NCBI RefSeq assembly: GCF_000973625.1
Contig: NZ_CP007501.1
Coordinates: 868,001 to 932,000 of the forward strand
Reading direction: 5' to 3'
DNA length: 64,000 nt
DNA from: Polynucleobacter duraquae
GTDB lineage: Bacteria; Pseudomonadota; Gammaproteobacteria; Burkholderiales; Burkholderiaceae
Under the pieces are notes generated by a model. It saw nothing but the letters and a program-made list of their open reading frames with translations. It made no database searches and had not been told where the DNA came from. Each line of letters opens with the position of its first letter. Positions within the stretch are counted from its first letter, which is position 1. Below are positions 39,135 to 48,541 of this stretch, piece after piece. Made by a program: the position numbers and the translations under genes.

Positions 39135-39176
39135 GTTTAATATTAGCAACAGATCTAGTAAGAAGAGACTTTCGCC

Positions 39177-39500
39177 ATGAATGATTTAGTTAGCAACGAT
39201 ACCGTTACCAAGAATGAGCTCTCGGAAGCCCTCTTTGATCAAGTTGGCCTCAATAAGCGTGAAGCTAAGGATATGATCGATGCCTTTTTTGATCGTATTG
39301 GCAAGTCTCTGGAGACTGGTGTTGAGGTAAAGATTTCTGGATTTGGTAATTTCCAGTTACGTAATAAATCTGCTCGCCCAGGTCGCAATCCAAAAACCGG
39401 TCAAATGATTCCCATTGCCGCTCGCCGCGTTGTGACATTTCATGCAAGTCAAAAGCTCAAGGACGTAGTTGAGTCTCATGCTCGAGAAAACAGCATTTGA
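39177..39500 (+). CDS. ihfA: Integration host factor alpha subunit
   Basis: 107 residues of the HU/IHF family: [31 protein letters not shown], then [19 protein letters not shown], the DNA-bending arm. It works with IhfB. IHF commonly assists tyrosine integrases, fitting the element inserted 400 bases downstream, though the link is only suggestive. Its 3' end overlaps the MerR-family gene by 23 bases. Confidence 0.95.
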   Translation: MNDLVSNDTVTKNELSEALFDQVGLNKREAKDMIDAFFDRIGKSLETGVEVKISGFGNFQLRNKSARPGRNPKTGQMIPIAARRVVTFHASQKLKDVVESHARENSI

Positions 39501-39828
39501 CGCTGGGTCGGTGCTGCTGAGTTCGCAGCTTCCCCCAATTCCTTCTAAGCGTTATTTCACTATTGGTGAGGTATCCGAGCTTTGCGGCGTTCGTTCTCAT
39601 GTACTGCGCTATTGGGAGCAAGAATTTGCCCAATTAAGCCCTCAAAAGCGTCGCGGTAATCGCCGCTACTATCAACATCATGAAGTCGTCCTCATTCGCA
39701 AGATTAGGGCGCTTTTGTATGAAGAGGGCTTCACGATTAGTGGCGCCCGTAATCGTCTTGATGAGGCTCGTGGTGAGCTTCGCTTGCGCGATGAGTTGCA
39801 GGCTGTCCTGCAAATTCTCTCCAAATAG
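39478..39828 (+). CDS. MerR family transcriptional regulator
   Basis: 116 residues with an N-terminal winged-helix MerR domain: [54 protein letters not shown]. The C-terminal part is short and lacks metal-binding cysteines. Start taken at ATG 39478 inside ihfA; a TTG at 39469 is also possible. The ihfA-merR-tRNA-Pro order is the standard betaproteobacterial arrangement. Confidence 0.88.
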   Translation: MLEKTAFDAGSVLLSSQLPPIPSKRYFTIGEVSELCGVRSHVLRYWEQEFAQLSPQKRRGNRRYYQHHEVVLIRKIRALLYEEGFTISGARNRLDEARGELRLRDELQAVLQILSK

Positions 39829-39853
39829 TAACTGATACAATTTTGTTTCTCGT

Positions 39854-39932
<79 letters not shown>

Positions 39933-39966
39933 TTATCAAATAAAATCAACGACTTACGATGCACCC

Positions 39967-39992
39967 TGTTAACACAAATATAGGTGTTAACA
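39967..39992. promoter_or_regulatory. Paired TGTTAACA motifs near attL (possible integrase arm sites)
   Basis: TGTTAACAC at 39967 and TGTTAACA at 39985, 18 bases apart, just inside attL. The same word occurs twice inside attR (52633 and 52654). Its occurrence near both ends suggests arm-type binding sites for the integrase or its accessory protein. Confidence 0.5.
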
Positions 39993-40095
39993 TAAAATCA
40001 AATAATTCCCCGCTAAACCAGTGCTGAATGACTGCTTTCGGCCAAAAGCGGTCTATCCTCATGATCCTCAAAAATTACGCTACATTACTGATTTA

Positions 40096-40923
40096 ATGTC
40101 AAATCATCTCAATCCCTCAATCTCTAAAACCATATTCATCGTGCCTGCTATGGATTGTCCATCGGAAGAGCAGATGATCCGCATGGCATTGGGCTCATTA
40201 TCAATACACACGATGGATTTTGATATTCCCAATCGAAAATTAATCATTTGTCATAGCGAAGAGCCTAATGTGGTTCTCGATAAATTAGTTCCCTTAGGTT
40301 TTGGGGCAAAGATTGAAAGCAGCCAAGTATTAGAAGACTTTGAAATTAAGCCAATTCAATTGGATGCCGCCAAAGATGCTCAAGAGCGAAAAGTCTTAAT
40401 TTGGCTCTTGGCATTAAACGGATTGATGTTCTTTGTTGAGATTATTGCGGGCTGGATTGCCCAATCGGCAGGGCTTATTGCTGATGCTTTGGATATGTTT
40501 GCCGATGCCGCAGTCTATGTGGTGGCTTTATATGCCGTTGGTAAAGCCGCACAGCATAAGCTCAAAGCCGCTAAATTAGCTGGTGTGGTTGAATTACTTT
40601 TAACTGCTCTTGCTTTTTGGCGTACGGGTTATCAAATTTACATTGGGACAATGCCTGAACCCAATGCCATGATTTGGATTTCGCTACTTGCTTTGACGGT
40701 TAATGTCACCTGCCTATATCTAATATCTAAACGCAAGAATGATGGCGTTCATATGCGAGCCAGTTATATCTTCTCCGCCAATGATGTTTTGGCAAATCTA
40801 GGAGTTATTGTTGCTGGTGTATTGGTGGTTTGGCTCAATAGCCCCTATCCAGATTGGGTCATTGGACTAGTTATCGGATTCTTAGTATTAAGCGGTGCTA
40901 TTCGTATACTGCGTTTGAAGTAA
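40096..40923 (+). CDS. CDF-like cation transporter with N-terminal metal-domain remnant
   Basis: About 275 residues from ATG 40096 (an upstream GTG at 40021 would add 25 unlikely residues). Residues 10-70 resemble a heavy-metal-associated fold with a single cysteine ([12 protein letters not shown]), lacking the usual CxxC. Six membrane helices follow (about 95-270). The TM2 metal motif is D133-xxx-D137 (ALDMFAD) and TM5 has D230-xxx-N234 (NDVLAN) instead of the HxxxD pairs of zinc-type CDFs. It probably exports a divalent cation across the inner membrane. First gene of the island after attL; ynfA follows 17 bases on. Confidence 0.8.
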   Translation: MSNHLNPSISKTIFIVPAMDCPSEEQMIRMALGSLSIHTMDFDIPNRKLIICHSEEPNVVLDKLVPLGFGAKIESSQVLEDFEIKPIQLDAAKDAQERKVLIWLLALNGLMFFVEIIAGWIAQSAGLIADALDMFADAAVYVVALYAVGKAAQHKLKAAKLAGVVELLLTALAFWRTGYQIYIGTMPEPNAMIWISLLALTVNVTCLYLISKRKNDGVHMRASYIFSANDVLANLGVIVAGVLVVWLNSPYPDWVIGLVIGFLVLSGAIRILRLK

Positions 40924-40940
40924 AGCTAAAAGAGGGTAAT

Positions 40941-41276
40941 TTGGAATTTATAAAACTCACAGGACTATTTGCTATTACGGCTGTAGCCGAGATTATTGGT
41001 TGTTATCTTCCATGGCTTGTATTGAGACAAGATAAGCCTGCTTGGTTGTTTTTGCCAGCGATAGTATCTCTACTATTATTTGCGTGGTTGCTAACCCTTC
41101 ACCCTACCGCCGCAGGTAGAACTTATGCGGCGTATGGCGGTATGTATATCGTCGTTGCGCTGATATGGCTCAGACTAGTTGAAGGAATTGAACTGACAAG
41201 GTGGGATGTAGTTGGGGCAATAGTCGCCTTAATTGGTATGGCAATTATCGCTTTTCAACCATTTAGTAGGAGCTAG
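40941..41276 (+). CDS. ynfA: YnfA family (UPF0060) membrane protein
   Basis: About 111 residues with four membrane helices: [46 protein letters not shown], and the C-terminal [17 protein letters not shown]. This is the conserved UPF0060 pattern. The start is taken as TTG 40941 because AGAGGG lies at proper spacing and it gives the usual family length; an ATG farther upstream overlaps the CDF gene. Function is uncertain; YnfA relatives are SMR-like exporters. Confidence 0.85.
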   Translation: MEFIKLTGLFAITAVAEIIGCYLPWLVLRQDKPAWLFLPAIVSLLLFAWLLTLHPTAAGRTYAAYGGMYIVVALIWLRLVEGIELTRWDVVGAIVALIGMAIIAFQPFSRS

Positions 41277-41488
41277 TGGCATGTTGTTTAAAACCACAGT
41301 CTAGATACAGAGTCGGGCATCCTAAGCTTTGGTCGATTCTGCCTAGGGACATCAAGAAACACTAAAATTGTGTGTAGGTGTTTTACTGGTATGAGCTGTC
41401 GGTAACATCTTTATCCAAAGCTAATCCATTAAGCGTTTGTGAGAAAGCTCATAATGCAAAATACTAAGAAATATGCTGTAATAGAAAC
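41277..41488. other. Gap upstream of the czc-like operon
   Basis: 212 bases between ynfA and the CzcI-like gene, expected to hold the promoter of the efflux operon. I see no regulator gene and no clear operator. The stretch before the start (TGAGAAAG, AATACTAAGAAATATG) is AT-rich. Confidence 0.35.
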
Positions 41489-41824
41489 ATGAGAAAAATC
41501 CTGATAATTCTGGCCCTGCTAGCTTTATCGATACAAACATCCTATGCTACGGTTTCTGCTTACTGCCAAGAAGAGCAGGCAGCAGCTTCTCATGTTTCAC
41601 ATCACGAGCATGAGAAGCCAGTCAGTATTGCCTCAGCTAGCGATTCTGCAAGCTACGATTCTGATTGTGGAGTCTGTCATTTGGCGCATTCTCCAGCATT
41701 GCATTCCACTTTTAGCATTTCAGTTACCTCTACCATCTTTCATTATGAAGATGCTCGATTAGAGTTTTTAGTCGATATTTCTCCTCACCGCCCCGAAAAA
41801 CCCAATTGGCTCGCTCTCGCCTAA
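41489..41824 (+). CDS. czcI: CzcI-like periplasmic protein
   Basis: 111 residues. Signal peptide MRKILIILALLALSIQTSYA, then a histidine/cysteine-rich mature part: YCQEEQAAASHVSHHEHEK and SDCGVCHLAHSP. Length, the YCQEE...HHEHE pattern and position directly before czcC match CzcI-type proteins of czc operons, which modulate metal efflux. The histidines and CxxC could bind zinc, cobalt or copper. Confidence 0.7.
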   Translation: MRKILIILALLALSIQTSYATVSAYCQEEQAAASHVSHHEHEKPVSIASASDSASYDSDCGVCHLAHSPALHSTFSISVTSTIFHYEDARLEFLVDISPHRPEKPNWLALA

Positions 41825-41894
41825 GTTAGCGAGAGCCTTAACCTAATTCTTCTCCTCTCGCTAACTCTGTTTTGAACAAACAAATGGAGTTTTT

Positions 41895-43178
41895 ATGTTG
41901 CGAGAGTATTCGGGCGTAGTTCGTCGCTGCGTCATTCAATTTACTGGATTGGTATTTATATTGGGATCGCCAATAGCGCTGGCTAATGCCGAGCTCAAAG
42001 GTGGATCGACCTTAAAGTCCTTCTATGAATCTTCATGGGAGCGCCAACCTGACTACAAGTCCTATCAGTATCGAGTAGAGGCCGCGCTTGCTAAGCAAAA
42101 AATTGCTAGCAGCCTTTTGGTAAGCCCAGCTTCGGTTGAAGTGTCGCAAAAGACCGATAGAACTAACAGCAATCAAGGCGCTAGTGAAACCATACTGGGT
42201 TTAGATATCCCCCTGTGGTTATGGAATGAGCGGTCAAGCTCAATTAATTTAGCGGATGCTGAATATAAAAAGCTTTTGTCTCAATACTATCTATCCCAAT
42301 TGAGAATTGCAGCTGAAGTAAGGGATGCCTATTGGAATTACCAGAAATCAAAAATTGAGTCTGATTTAGCGCTACGCAGAAATGAGAATGCAAAGAGCTT
42401 AGCTCTTGATGTTGAAAAGAGATTTAAGGCTGGAGACTTATCTCGCGCTGATCTTCATCAGGCCAATGGTGCCCTCGCATCATCAGAAGCTTTTTTGGTC
42501 GAAGCGCAGGCCAACGTAATTAATGCTGAGCAAAGGGTGCGTACTTTATTAGGAAGTGAGTATCTCAAGAAAATTCAATTCGGTGACATTGCTAAAAATA
42601 TTGAACCGCTACCTAAGGTTCCTGAAAACCTGTCAGGACTAGATTCTAGTTTGCCAATCGTTGCAGCACTTGTAGATCAGTTGGAGGTTGCTAAAAAAGC
42701 GCTTGACTTAGCAAAGTCTCAAACTCGGGCATCCCCACAATTGCAAATATGGACTACTAAGGGCCGTGAAGTCTATGGCGTTCCCTATCAGCAATCAGTT
42801 GCTGTTGGGTTAAGAATTCCTTTTGGCTCTGATGCTCGCAATACTAATAGATTAGCCAGTGCTACAGCTGAGATGGTCGATTCAGAGGTTCGATTGTCCT
42901 ATGAGCGAGAGTCTGCATTAAGTAATGTGGAATCAAATGTGGCTTTAGTGAAGTCAGCACAAATGAAGCTTGGCGCCGCAGATAAGAGGTCTAACTTAGC
43001 CAATGAAACACGTCAATTTTTTGACAAATCATTCCGCTTTGGTGAAACCGATTTACCCACAAGACTACGTATAGAGCTAGAAGCAGTGGATGCAAATAGA
43101 CAGGCTGCGATTGCAAAAATCAATTACGCAGTTTCAGTTTCAAATTTACGACAGGCCCTTGGCCTGTTACCAGAGTAA
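41895..43178 (+). CDS. czcC: CzcC-like outer-membrane efflux protein (TolC family)
   Basis: 427 residues with a signal peptide (FIGSPIALANA region) and two TolC-type helical hairpin domains: SYQYRVEAALAKQKIASSLL in the first half and the mirrored KALDLAKSQTRASPQLQ and RLRIELEAVDANRQAAIAK in the second. It would form the outer-membrane exit for the CzcAB pump. It follows the CzcI-like gene by 70 bases. Confidence 0.85.
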   Translation: MLREYSGVVRRCVIQFTGLVFILGSPIALANAELKGGSTLKSFYESSWERQPDYKSYQYRVEAALAKQKIASSLLVSPASVEVSQKTDRTNSNQGASETILGLDIPLWLWNERSSSINLADAEYKKLLSQYYLSQLRIAAEVRDAYWNYQKSKIESDLALRRNENAKSLALDVEKRFKAGDLSRADLHQANGALASSEAFLVEAQANVINAEQRVRTLLGSEYLKKIQFGDIAKNIEPLPKVPENLSGLDSSLPIVAALVDQLEVAKKALDLAKSQTRASPQLQIWTTKGREVYGVPYQQSVAVGLRIPFGSDARNTNRLASATAEMVDSEVRLSYERESALSNVESNVALVKSAQMKLGAADKRSNLANETRQFFDKSFRFGETDLPTRLRIELEAVDANRQAAIAKINYAVSVSNLRQALGLLPE

Positions 43179-43191
43179 GGTCACTTTAGCT

Positions 43192-43770
43192 ATGAATTTA
43201 TTGAACAAATATAGTCAGTTGGCGTCGAAACTATTAATTGCGCTATCTCTGACAATCGCATCGGCAGCTCATGCAGGGCCTGGTCATGGTCATGGGGAGG
43301 AAAAACCCACTACTGCACAAACTCAAACATTACCTCGCTTTTATGCTGAATCTGATCTCTATGAGGCGGTAGGAGTGATCAATGGTAAGGAAATCACGCT
43401 CTACCTAGATCGCTACTCCTCCAATGAATTGGTCAAAGGAGCTAAGGTTGAAATTGAGCTTGAGGGCTCTAAAATTAGTTCAGAGCCTCATGGCGATGGA
43501 GAGTATCTCTTTCGCCTAAAAAATAAAATTAAAGATCAGCCTACTGCGATCACTATCACGATTAATGATGATGATGTTACCGACATACTAGCAGCCACTA
43601 TCGATCTAAGTTCCTTTGAGCGCTCCTCATTGATCACTTGGAAATCAGCAATAAAGATCTTGCTTTATTTCAGCCTCTTAATGGCAATTGCCTATTTTTC
43701 TTATCACAAGAAAGAGGTGTTGATGACGCATACAAAAAAATTAATCAAACAAATCAAGGAGCGGGTATGA
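43192..43770 (+). CDS. Periplasmic protein with a C-terminal membrane anchor, czc operon
   Basis: 192 residues from ATG 43192. Signal peptide ends ASAAHA, and the mature protein begins GPGHGHGEEKP. A beta-rich domain follows (EVNGKEITLYLDRY-like), then one helix near residues 155-172 (AIKILLYFSLLMAIAYF) and a basic tail. It resembles the small CzcB-like periplasmic proteins found between czcC and czcB in some clusters. It overlaps the adaptor gene (ATGA), so translation is coupled. Confidence 0.7.
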   Translation: MNLLNKYSQLASKLLIALSLTIASAAHAGPGHGHGEEKPTTAQTQTLPRFYAESDLYEAVGVINGKEITLYLDRYSSNELVKGAKVEIELEGSKISSEPHGDGEYLFRLKNKIKDQPTAITITINDDDVTDILAATIDLSSFERSSLITWKSAIKILLYFSLLMAIAYFSYHKKEVLMTHTKKLIKQIKERV

Positions 43771-44807
43771 GTCGCAAACATAGAGATTTTGTATTTCGCC
43801 CCTTTATCCTTATTGGTTTATCTGTGGCGCTATTTGCTTTTAAGGTTCATGCTGGGCCGGGTCATGGCGAGTCGGAAGCATCCCAAGTTCAGGGCGACGC
43901 CCCGAAAAGACAGTCGGACGGCAGTCTTTTTATTCCCAAGCCTGCGCAACGCCAGTTACAAGTGATGACAACTCCTGGCCAGTTCGGCGAATATGCCAAA
44001 ACCTATGATTTAGCTGGAAAAGTCATCATGGATCCTAATTTTGGCGGTAAGGTGCAGGCGATTGTTGCGGGCCGTATTACGCCGGGACCAGCTGGTTTTC
44101 CATTGCCCGGACAGAAGGTTAGTAAAGGCGATGTCTTGGCGTATGTAACGCCAGAGGCTGGCCCAGGAAAATCAAGATCACTTGCGGAAAGTCGACTAAA
44201 GCGTTTGCGAGATCTGAGCGATACGGTTCCACGTAAGACTATTGAAGAGGCAGAAGCAGCCGTCGCGAACGAGGAATTAAGAGCCCCTGTCAGCGGAATT
44301 ATTTCTACTACGGGTGTCGTATCTGGCCAAGTAGTGCAAGCAAGAGATTTAATCTTTGAGGTCGTTAATCCATCTAAGCTATTAATAGAAGCGCTTGCCT
44401 ACGACTCAAATCTGAGTAAGAACATCGCTGATGGCAAAGTGGATGTCAATGGCAAAGTGATTAAGCTCAAGTATCTTGGTGGTGGACAGACCCTCAGAGA
44501 GCAAGCTTTACCTCTTACTTTTTCTGCTAAATCGGACGATCTCCAATTTTTACCGATAAGCCAACCCATTCGAGTATTCGTAAATACCGATAGCAAGGTC
44601 ACTGGAGTAAAGGCCCCTTCAAAATCATTAGTCAAAAGCAGCTCGAACCAAACAATTGTCTGGATTAAAAAGTCCCCAGAAATATTTGAGCCCAGAACAG
44701 TTGTATATGAGCCTTTAGATGGTCAGAGCATTGTTATTACTAGCGGTATTAAAGATAGTGAACGAGTCATTACTGATGGGGCATCACTCATCAATCAAAT
44801 TCGTTAA
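43767..44807 (+). CDS. czcB: CzcB-like periplasmic adaptor (HlyD/RND membrane fusion protein)
   Basis: 346 residues. Signal/anchor segment ending VHA, mature start GPGHGES. Barrel-sandwich halves are VQAIVAGRITPGPAGFPLPGQKVSKGDVLAYV and EELRAPVSGIISTTGVVSGQVV, joined by a short helical hairpin (SRLKRLRDLSDTVPRK), followed by a beta-barrel. It bridges CzcA and CzcC. The hairpin is short for the family. Start fixed at ATG 43767 by the ATGA overlap and the AAGGAGCGG ribosome site. Confidence 0.85.
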   Translation: MSRKHRDFVFRPFILIGLSVALFAFKVHAGPGHGESEASQVQGDAPKRQSDGSLFIPKPAQRQLQVMTTPGQFGEYAKTYDLAGKVIMDPNFGGKVQAIVAGRITPGPAGFPLPGQKVSKGDVLAYVTPEAGPGKSRSLAESRLKRLRDLSDTVPRKTIEEAEAAVANEELRAPVSGIISTTGVVSGQVVQARDLIFEVVNPSKLLIEALAYDSNLSKNIADGKVDVNGKVIKLKYLGGGQTLREQALPLTFSAKSDDLQFLPISQPIRVFVNTDSKVTGVKAPSKSLVKSSSNQTIVWIKKSPEIFEPRTVVYEPLDGQSIVITSGIKDSERVITDGASLINQIR

Positions 44808-44817
44808 GGACTAAGAC

Positions 44818-47800
44818 ATGTTTACTTGGTTATTAGATTTCAGCTTAAAAAATCGCATGATGGTGATTTTGCTTAGTGCTATATCTATGGTCTATGGTGC
44901 GTACACCTTAAGCAAGATGCCTGTGGATGTCTTTCCCGATCTGAATAAGCCTACTGTCACCATCATGACTGAGGCTGGCGGAATGGCTTCAGAAGAAGTT
45001 GAACAACTCATTACATTCCCACTCGAAACGGCTATGAATGGTTTACCAGGAGTAGAAGCCATTCGCTCAGTATCTAGTGCTGGCCTTTCTTTCATATACG
45101 TTACTTTTGACTGGTCTGTAGACATCTATCGCGCCAGACAAATGGTTTCAGAAAGACTCTCATCTATGGACGGAGCAATTCCGGATGGCATTGTTTCGCG
45201 TATGGGGCCCATTAGTTCAATCATGGGTGAGATCATGCAAATTGCCATTCCGATTGATGAATCTAAGATTTCATCCATGCAGGTTCGCGAGTATGCTGAT
45301 TGGGTTCTGCGACCCAGATTGATGGCTATCCCCGGGGTAGCGCAAGTCATTCCTATTGGCGGGCAAGTTAGGCAGTTTCAAGTACAACCTAATACTCGTC
45401 GTATGGCGGAGCTAGGCCTTAGCATATTGCAGATTGAAGATGCATTGCGGGGCTACTCTGCAAATACGTCTGGTGGATTTCTTGAGTCTAATAATCGTGA
45501 GTATCTCATTCGTCATATAGGGCGAACTTCCAGCCTTGAAGATTTAAAGAACATTGCCGTATCGAACCGCAATGGACAAACAATACTTTTAAGACAAGTT
45601 GCAGATATTACTTTTGCACCAGCAGTTAAGCGAGGTGATGCCGGTTATGAAGGTGGGCCAGCAGTCATTCTAGGTGTACAAAAACAACCTTCAGCAGATA
45701 CGGTAGTGCTAACAAAAAAGATTGAATCAGCTATTGCAGAATTAAAGCAGGGCTTGCCAACTGGCATGGAAGCCCCAACAGTAACATTTAGGCAGGCGAG
45801 CTTTATTGATGCATCCATTAGCACTTTAGAGGGTAAGCTCATCGGCGCATCAATCTTTGTTGCTGTAGTACTGTATTTCTTTTTAGGAACAATTCGCCCA
45901 GTTCTCATCTCATTAACAGCAATTCCAGTTTCAATTCTGTTAACTGCCTTGGTTTTTAAGTACTTTGGTTTATCAATTAATACGATGACCTTAGGAGGCT
46001 TAGCCATTGCAATCGGAGGTCTTGTTGATGATGCAGTGGTTGATGTGGAAAACGTAATTCGTCGCCTTAGAGTAAATCTAGATAAAGCATCTTTAGACCA
46101 ATTAAGTCCACTAGCGATTGTGAGAGCCGCCTCGCTTGAGGTAAGGACCGGCATTATCTACGCTACAGCCATCATCGTTTTGGTATTCATTCCATTATTT
46201 GCGTTACCAGGTATAGAGGGGCGACTATTTGTGCCTTTGGGTATTGCTTTTATAGTCTCCACTCTTGCATCACTTTTAGTTTCAGTCACTATCACGCCAG
46301 TACTCTGCTTTTATCTGCTGCCCTCAATGCAGTCCCTGAGGGATCACGATACAAAGATTGTCACTTGGCTTAAAAGCCATTATGAGGTTCAGTTATCAAG
46401 GTTGTTAGCGGCGCCTAAAAAGCCTCTGATGTATGCTTTTGCATCCGTCATAGTCGCTGCTGCCAGTGTTCCCTTTATGGCGAGCTCATTTTTACCGCCC
46501 TTTAACGAAGGGACTTTACTGATCGGGCTGCGTTTAAATCCTGGTGTCTCTCTCTCTGAGTCGGCAGGCGTAGCTAGCCAAGCAGAAAAGTTAGTCAGGC
46601 AGGTTCCTGAAGTGACTTATGTTGGACGCAGGAGTGGCCGCGCAGAATTGGACGAGCATGCGGAAGGTGTACATGTAAGTGAGTTAGATGTTGGTTTAGA
46701 GCCTGCGGGAGATTTAGATCGCTCCATGGCTGAGATACAGGCAGATATTAGGTCAAGATTAGTTAACTTACCCGCTGCAATTGCGATCGGTCAGCCAATC
46801 TCACATCGAATAGATCACATGCTTTCCGGGGTTCGGTCGCAAATTGCGATTAAGATTTTTGGAGATGATTTAGACGTGCTGCGTAGCCAAGCCGATCTTT
46901 TGAGATCCAAATTAGCGGGCATTGAAGGCTTAGTTGATTTGGAAATTGAAAAGCAGGTTTTAGCACCACAAATTAAGGTCCGAATTGATTACGATAAAGC
47001 AGCGCAATACGGGGTTTCAACATCTCAGATTATGGCCACCTTGCAGGGCATGGTTGAAGGGGAGAGACTCTCGCAAATTATTGAGGGTAATCGACGGTTT
47101 GCCTTAGTGATCAAGTTACCAGACTCAGCAAGAAATTTAGAAGGTCTTGCTGATATCTTGATTGATACGCCAAATGGAAAAATTCCACTCTCAAAAATTG
47201 CTAGCATTGAGGATGGGGATGGCCCAAATCAAATTAGCAGAGACGGCGGTAAGCGAAGAATTGTCTTATCGGCTAATGCCTCCAAGCGTGCCCTGTCGGA
47301 TATCGTGGCTGACATTAGAGCTGTTATTTCTAATCAGACTCTTCCAGAAGGGTACTTCATTACTCTAGATGGCCAATTTAAAGCGCAAGAAGAGGCATCT
47401 AAAGTAATTGGTTTGCTATCAATTGGCTCATTTCTTTTGATGTTTGCAGTTTTAAATAATCGCTATAAGTCCATGCGCTTATCTTTAATGATTATGTCTA
47501 ACATTCCATTGGCTATGGTCGGAGCAGTGATTGGTTTGTGGATTTCAGGCCAGCCACTCTCGATTGCTGCATTAATAGGATTTATCACGCTAGCAGGAAT
47601 ATCTGTACGTAACGGAATCTTAAAAATTAGCCATTACCTGAATTTGATGCAGTCAGAAGGTGAATCGTTTAGTCTGGCAATGATTATTCGCGGATCAATT
47701 GAGCGCTTAAGTCCTGTACTAATGACAGCTTTGGTCACAGCTTTTGCCTTGGCACCATTGTTATTTGAAGCAGAGCGTCCTGGTACAGAGATATTGCATC

Positions 47801-47940
47801 CAGTAGCAGTCGTTATTTTCTCCGGGCTCATCAGCTCTACCTTATTAGATACGTTTTTAACTCCAGTTATGTTTTGGCTTTATGGGAAAAAGGCATCCGA
47901 AATAGCCTTGAGCAATATGAAATCTAACGAAGTATTTTAA
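44818..47940 (+). CDS. czcA: CzcA-like heavy-metal RND efflux pump
   Basis: 1040 residues, the full length for an RND permease. It has a first helix with KNRMMVILLSAISMVYGAY, the large periplasmic porter loops, and 12 membrane helices. PVDVFPDLNKPTV and the TM4 motif GGLVDDAVVDVEN place it with heavy-metal (HME) pumps, which export Zn/Co/Cd/Ni or Cu by proton antiport. TM4 carries two adjacent aspartates (VDDAVVDVEN), unlike the DFG or single-aspartate motifs I know from CzcA and CusA, so its metal is uncertain. Confidence 0.88.
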   Translation: MFTWLLDFSLKNRMMVILLSAISMVYGAYTLSKMPVDVFPDLNKPTVTIMTEAGGMASEEVEQLITFPLETAMNGLPGVEAIRSVSSAGLSFIYVTFDWSVDIYRARQMVSERLSSMDGAIPDGIVSRMGPISSIMGEIMQIAIPIDESKISSMQVREYADWVLRPRLMAIPGVAQVIPIGGQVRQFQVQPNTRRMAELGLSILQIEDALRGYSANTSGGFLESNNREYLIRHIGRTSSLEDLKNIAVSNRNGQTILLRQVADITFAPAVKRGDAGYEGGPAVILGVQKQPSADTVVLTKKIESAIAELKQGLPTGMEAPTVTFRQASFIDASISTLEGKLIGASIFVAVVLYFFLGTIRPVLISLTAIPVSILLTALVFKYFGLSINTMTLGGLAIAIGGLVDDAVVDVENVIRRLRVNLDKASLDQLSPLAIVRAASLEVRTGIIYATAIIVLVFIPLFALPGIEGRLFVPLGIAFIVSTLASLLVSVTITPVLCFYLLPSMQSLRDHDTKIVTWLKSHYEVQLSRLLAAPKKPLMYAFASVIVAAASVPFMASSFLPPFNEGTLLIGLRLNPGVSLSESAGVASQAEKLVRQVPEVTYVGRRSGRAELDEHAEGVHVSELDVGLEPAGDLDRSMAEIQADIRSRLVNLPAAIAIGQPISHRIDHMLSGVRSQIAIKIFGDDLDVLRSQADLLRSKLAGIEGLVDLEIEKQVLAPQIKVRIDYDKAAQYGVSTSQIMATLQGMVEGERLSQIIEGNRRFALVIKLPDSARNLEGLADILIDTPNGKIPLSKIASIEDGDGPNQISRDGGKRRIVLSANASKRALSDIVADIRAVISNQTLPEGYFITLDGQFKAQEEASKVIGLLSIGSFLLMFAVLNNRYKSMRLSLMIMSNIPLAMVGAVIGLWISGQPLSIAALIGFITLAGISVRNGILKISHYLNLMQSEGESFSLAMIIRGSIERLSPVLMTALVTAFALAPLLFEAERPGTEILHPVAVVIFSGLISSTLLDTFLTPVMFWLYGKKASEIALSNMKSNEVF

Positions 47941-47955
47941 TTTAAAGGGGTTTAT

Positions 47956-48324
47956 ATGAAATCAATGATGGTGATTGCAACCTTGCTAATCAGTTTTATT
48001 GGTCCAGCCCATGCTGGAGCCGGCCATGATTTAAAGCCAATGCATGGCGGTGTCATAGTAGAGGCTAAGGACATTGATGTTGAATTGGTTGCAAAGCCTG
48101 ATAGCCTATCGCTGTATTTGACGGACCACGGTAAACCGATACCTATAGACGGTGGAACCGCACAGCTGACAGTCTTAATTGGATCTGACAAAAAAGACTA
48201 TGAACTACTGCCTAATGGAGGGAGATTCGAACTGAAAGGAAGTTTTGCTATTCCTAAAGGGGCTAAAGCCATAGCAGTTATCAAGATAAAATCGAAAGTG
48301 ATTACAGCAAGGTTTAATTTATAA
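47956..48324 (+). CDS. Small periplasmic protein at the end of the czc-like operon
   Basis: 122 residues. Signal peptide ending GPAHA, mature start GAGHDLKPMHGG, then a beta-rich domain (VELVAKPDSLSLYLTDHGKP, ISTAQLTVLIG-like). The GAGHDLKPMHGG start resembles metal-binding N-termini, and two other proteins of this operon begin similarly. Probably a periplasmic metal-binding helper. Last gene of the operon, 15 bases after czcA. Confidence 0.65.
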   Translation: MKSMMVIATLLISFIGPAHAGAGHDLKPMHGGVIVEAKDIDVELVAKPDSLSLYLTDHGKPIPIDGGTAQLTVLIGSDKKDYELLPNGGRFELKGSFAIPKGAKAIAVIKIKSKVITARFNL

Positions 48325-48485
48325 GTTAAATCACCTCAATCTAGCCTATAAATTGGGCCTTCGTGAAGTGATCGGATTGCTATCGTTGATTAGTGGAGCC
48401 ATGTTCCGCCAAAGTCTGCTTTGGGTCGTTAGCTGACATTGAGTTGTTTATCCAAATGCTAGCAAGTGGTACGCTAGCCATACCA

Positions 48486-48506
48486 TTGGTACGTTTACCG
48501 TACCAA
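48486..48506. repeat. Inverted repeat TTGGTACG/CGTACCAA
   Basis: Perfect 8-base arms with a 5-base spacer (TTTAC), between the convergent czc operon and ParB-like gene. Three more GGTACG/GGTATG words surround it (near 48460 and 48530). It may be a protein-binding site (for example for the ParB-like protein) or a terminator; there is no clear T-tract. Confidence 0.45.
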
Positions 48507-48541
48507 AAGGTATGTATAGGGAAGGTACGTCTCGGGTGGAT

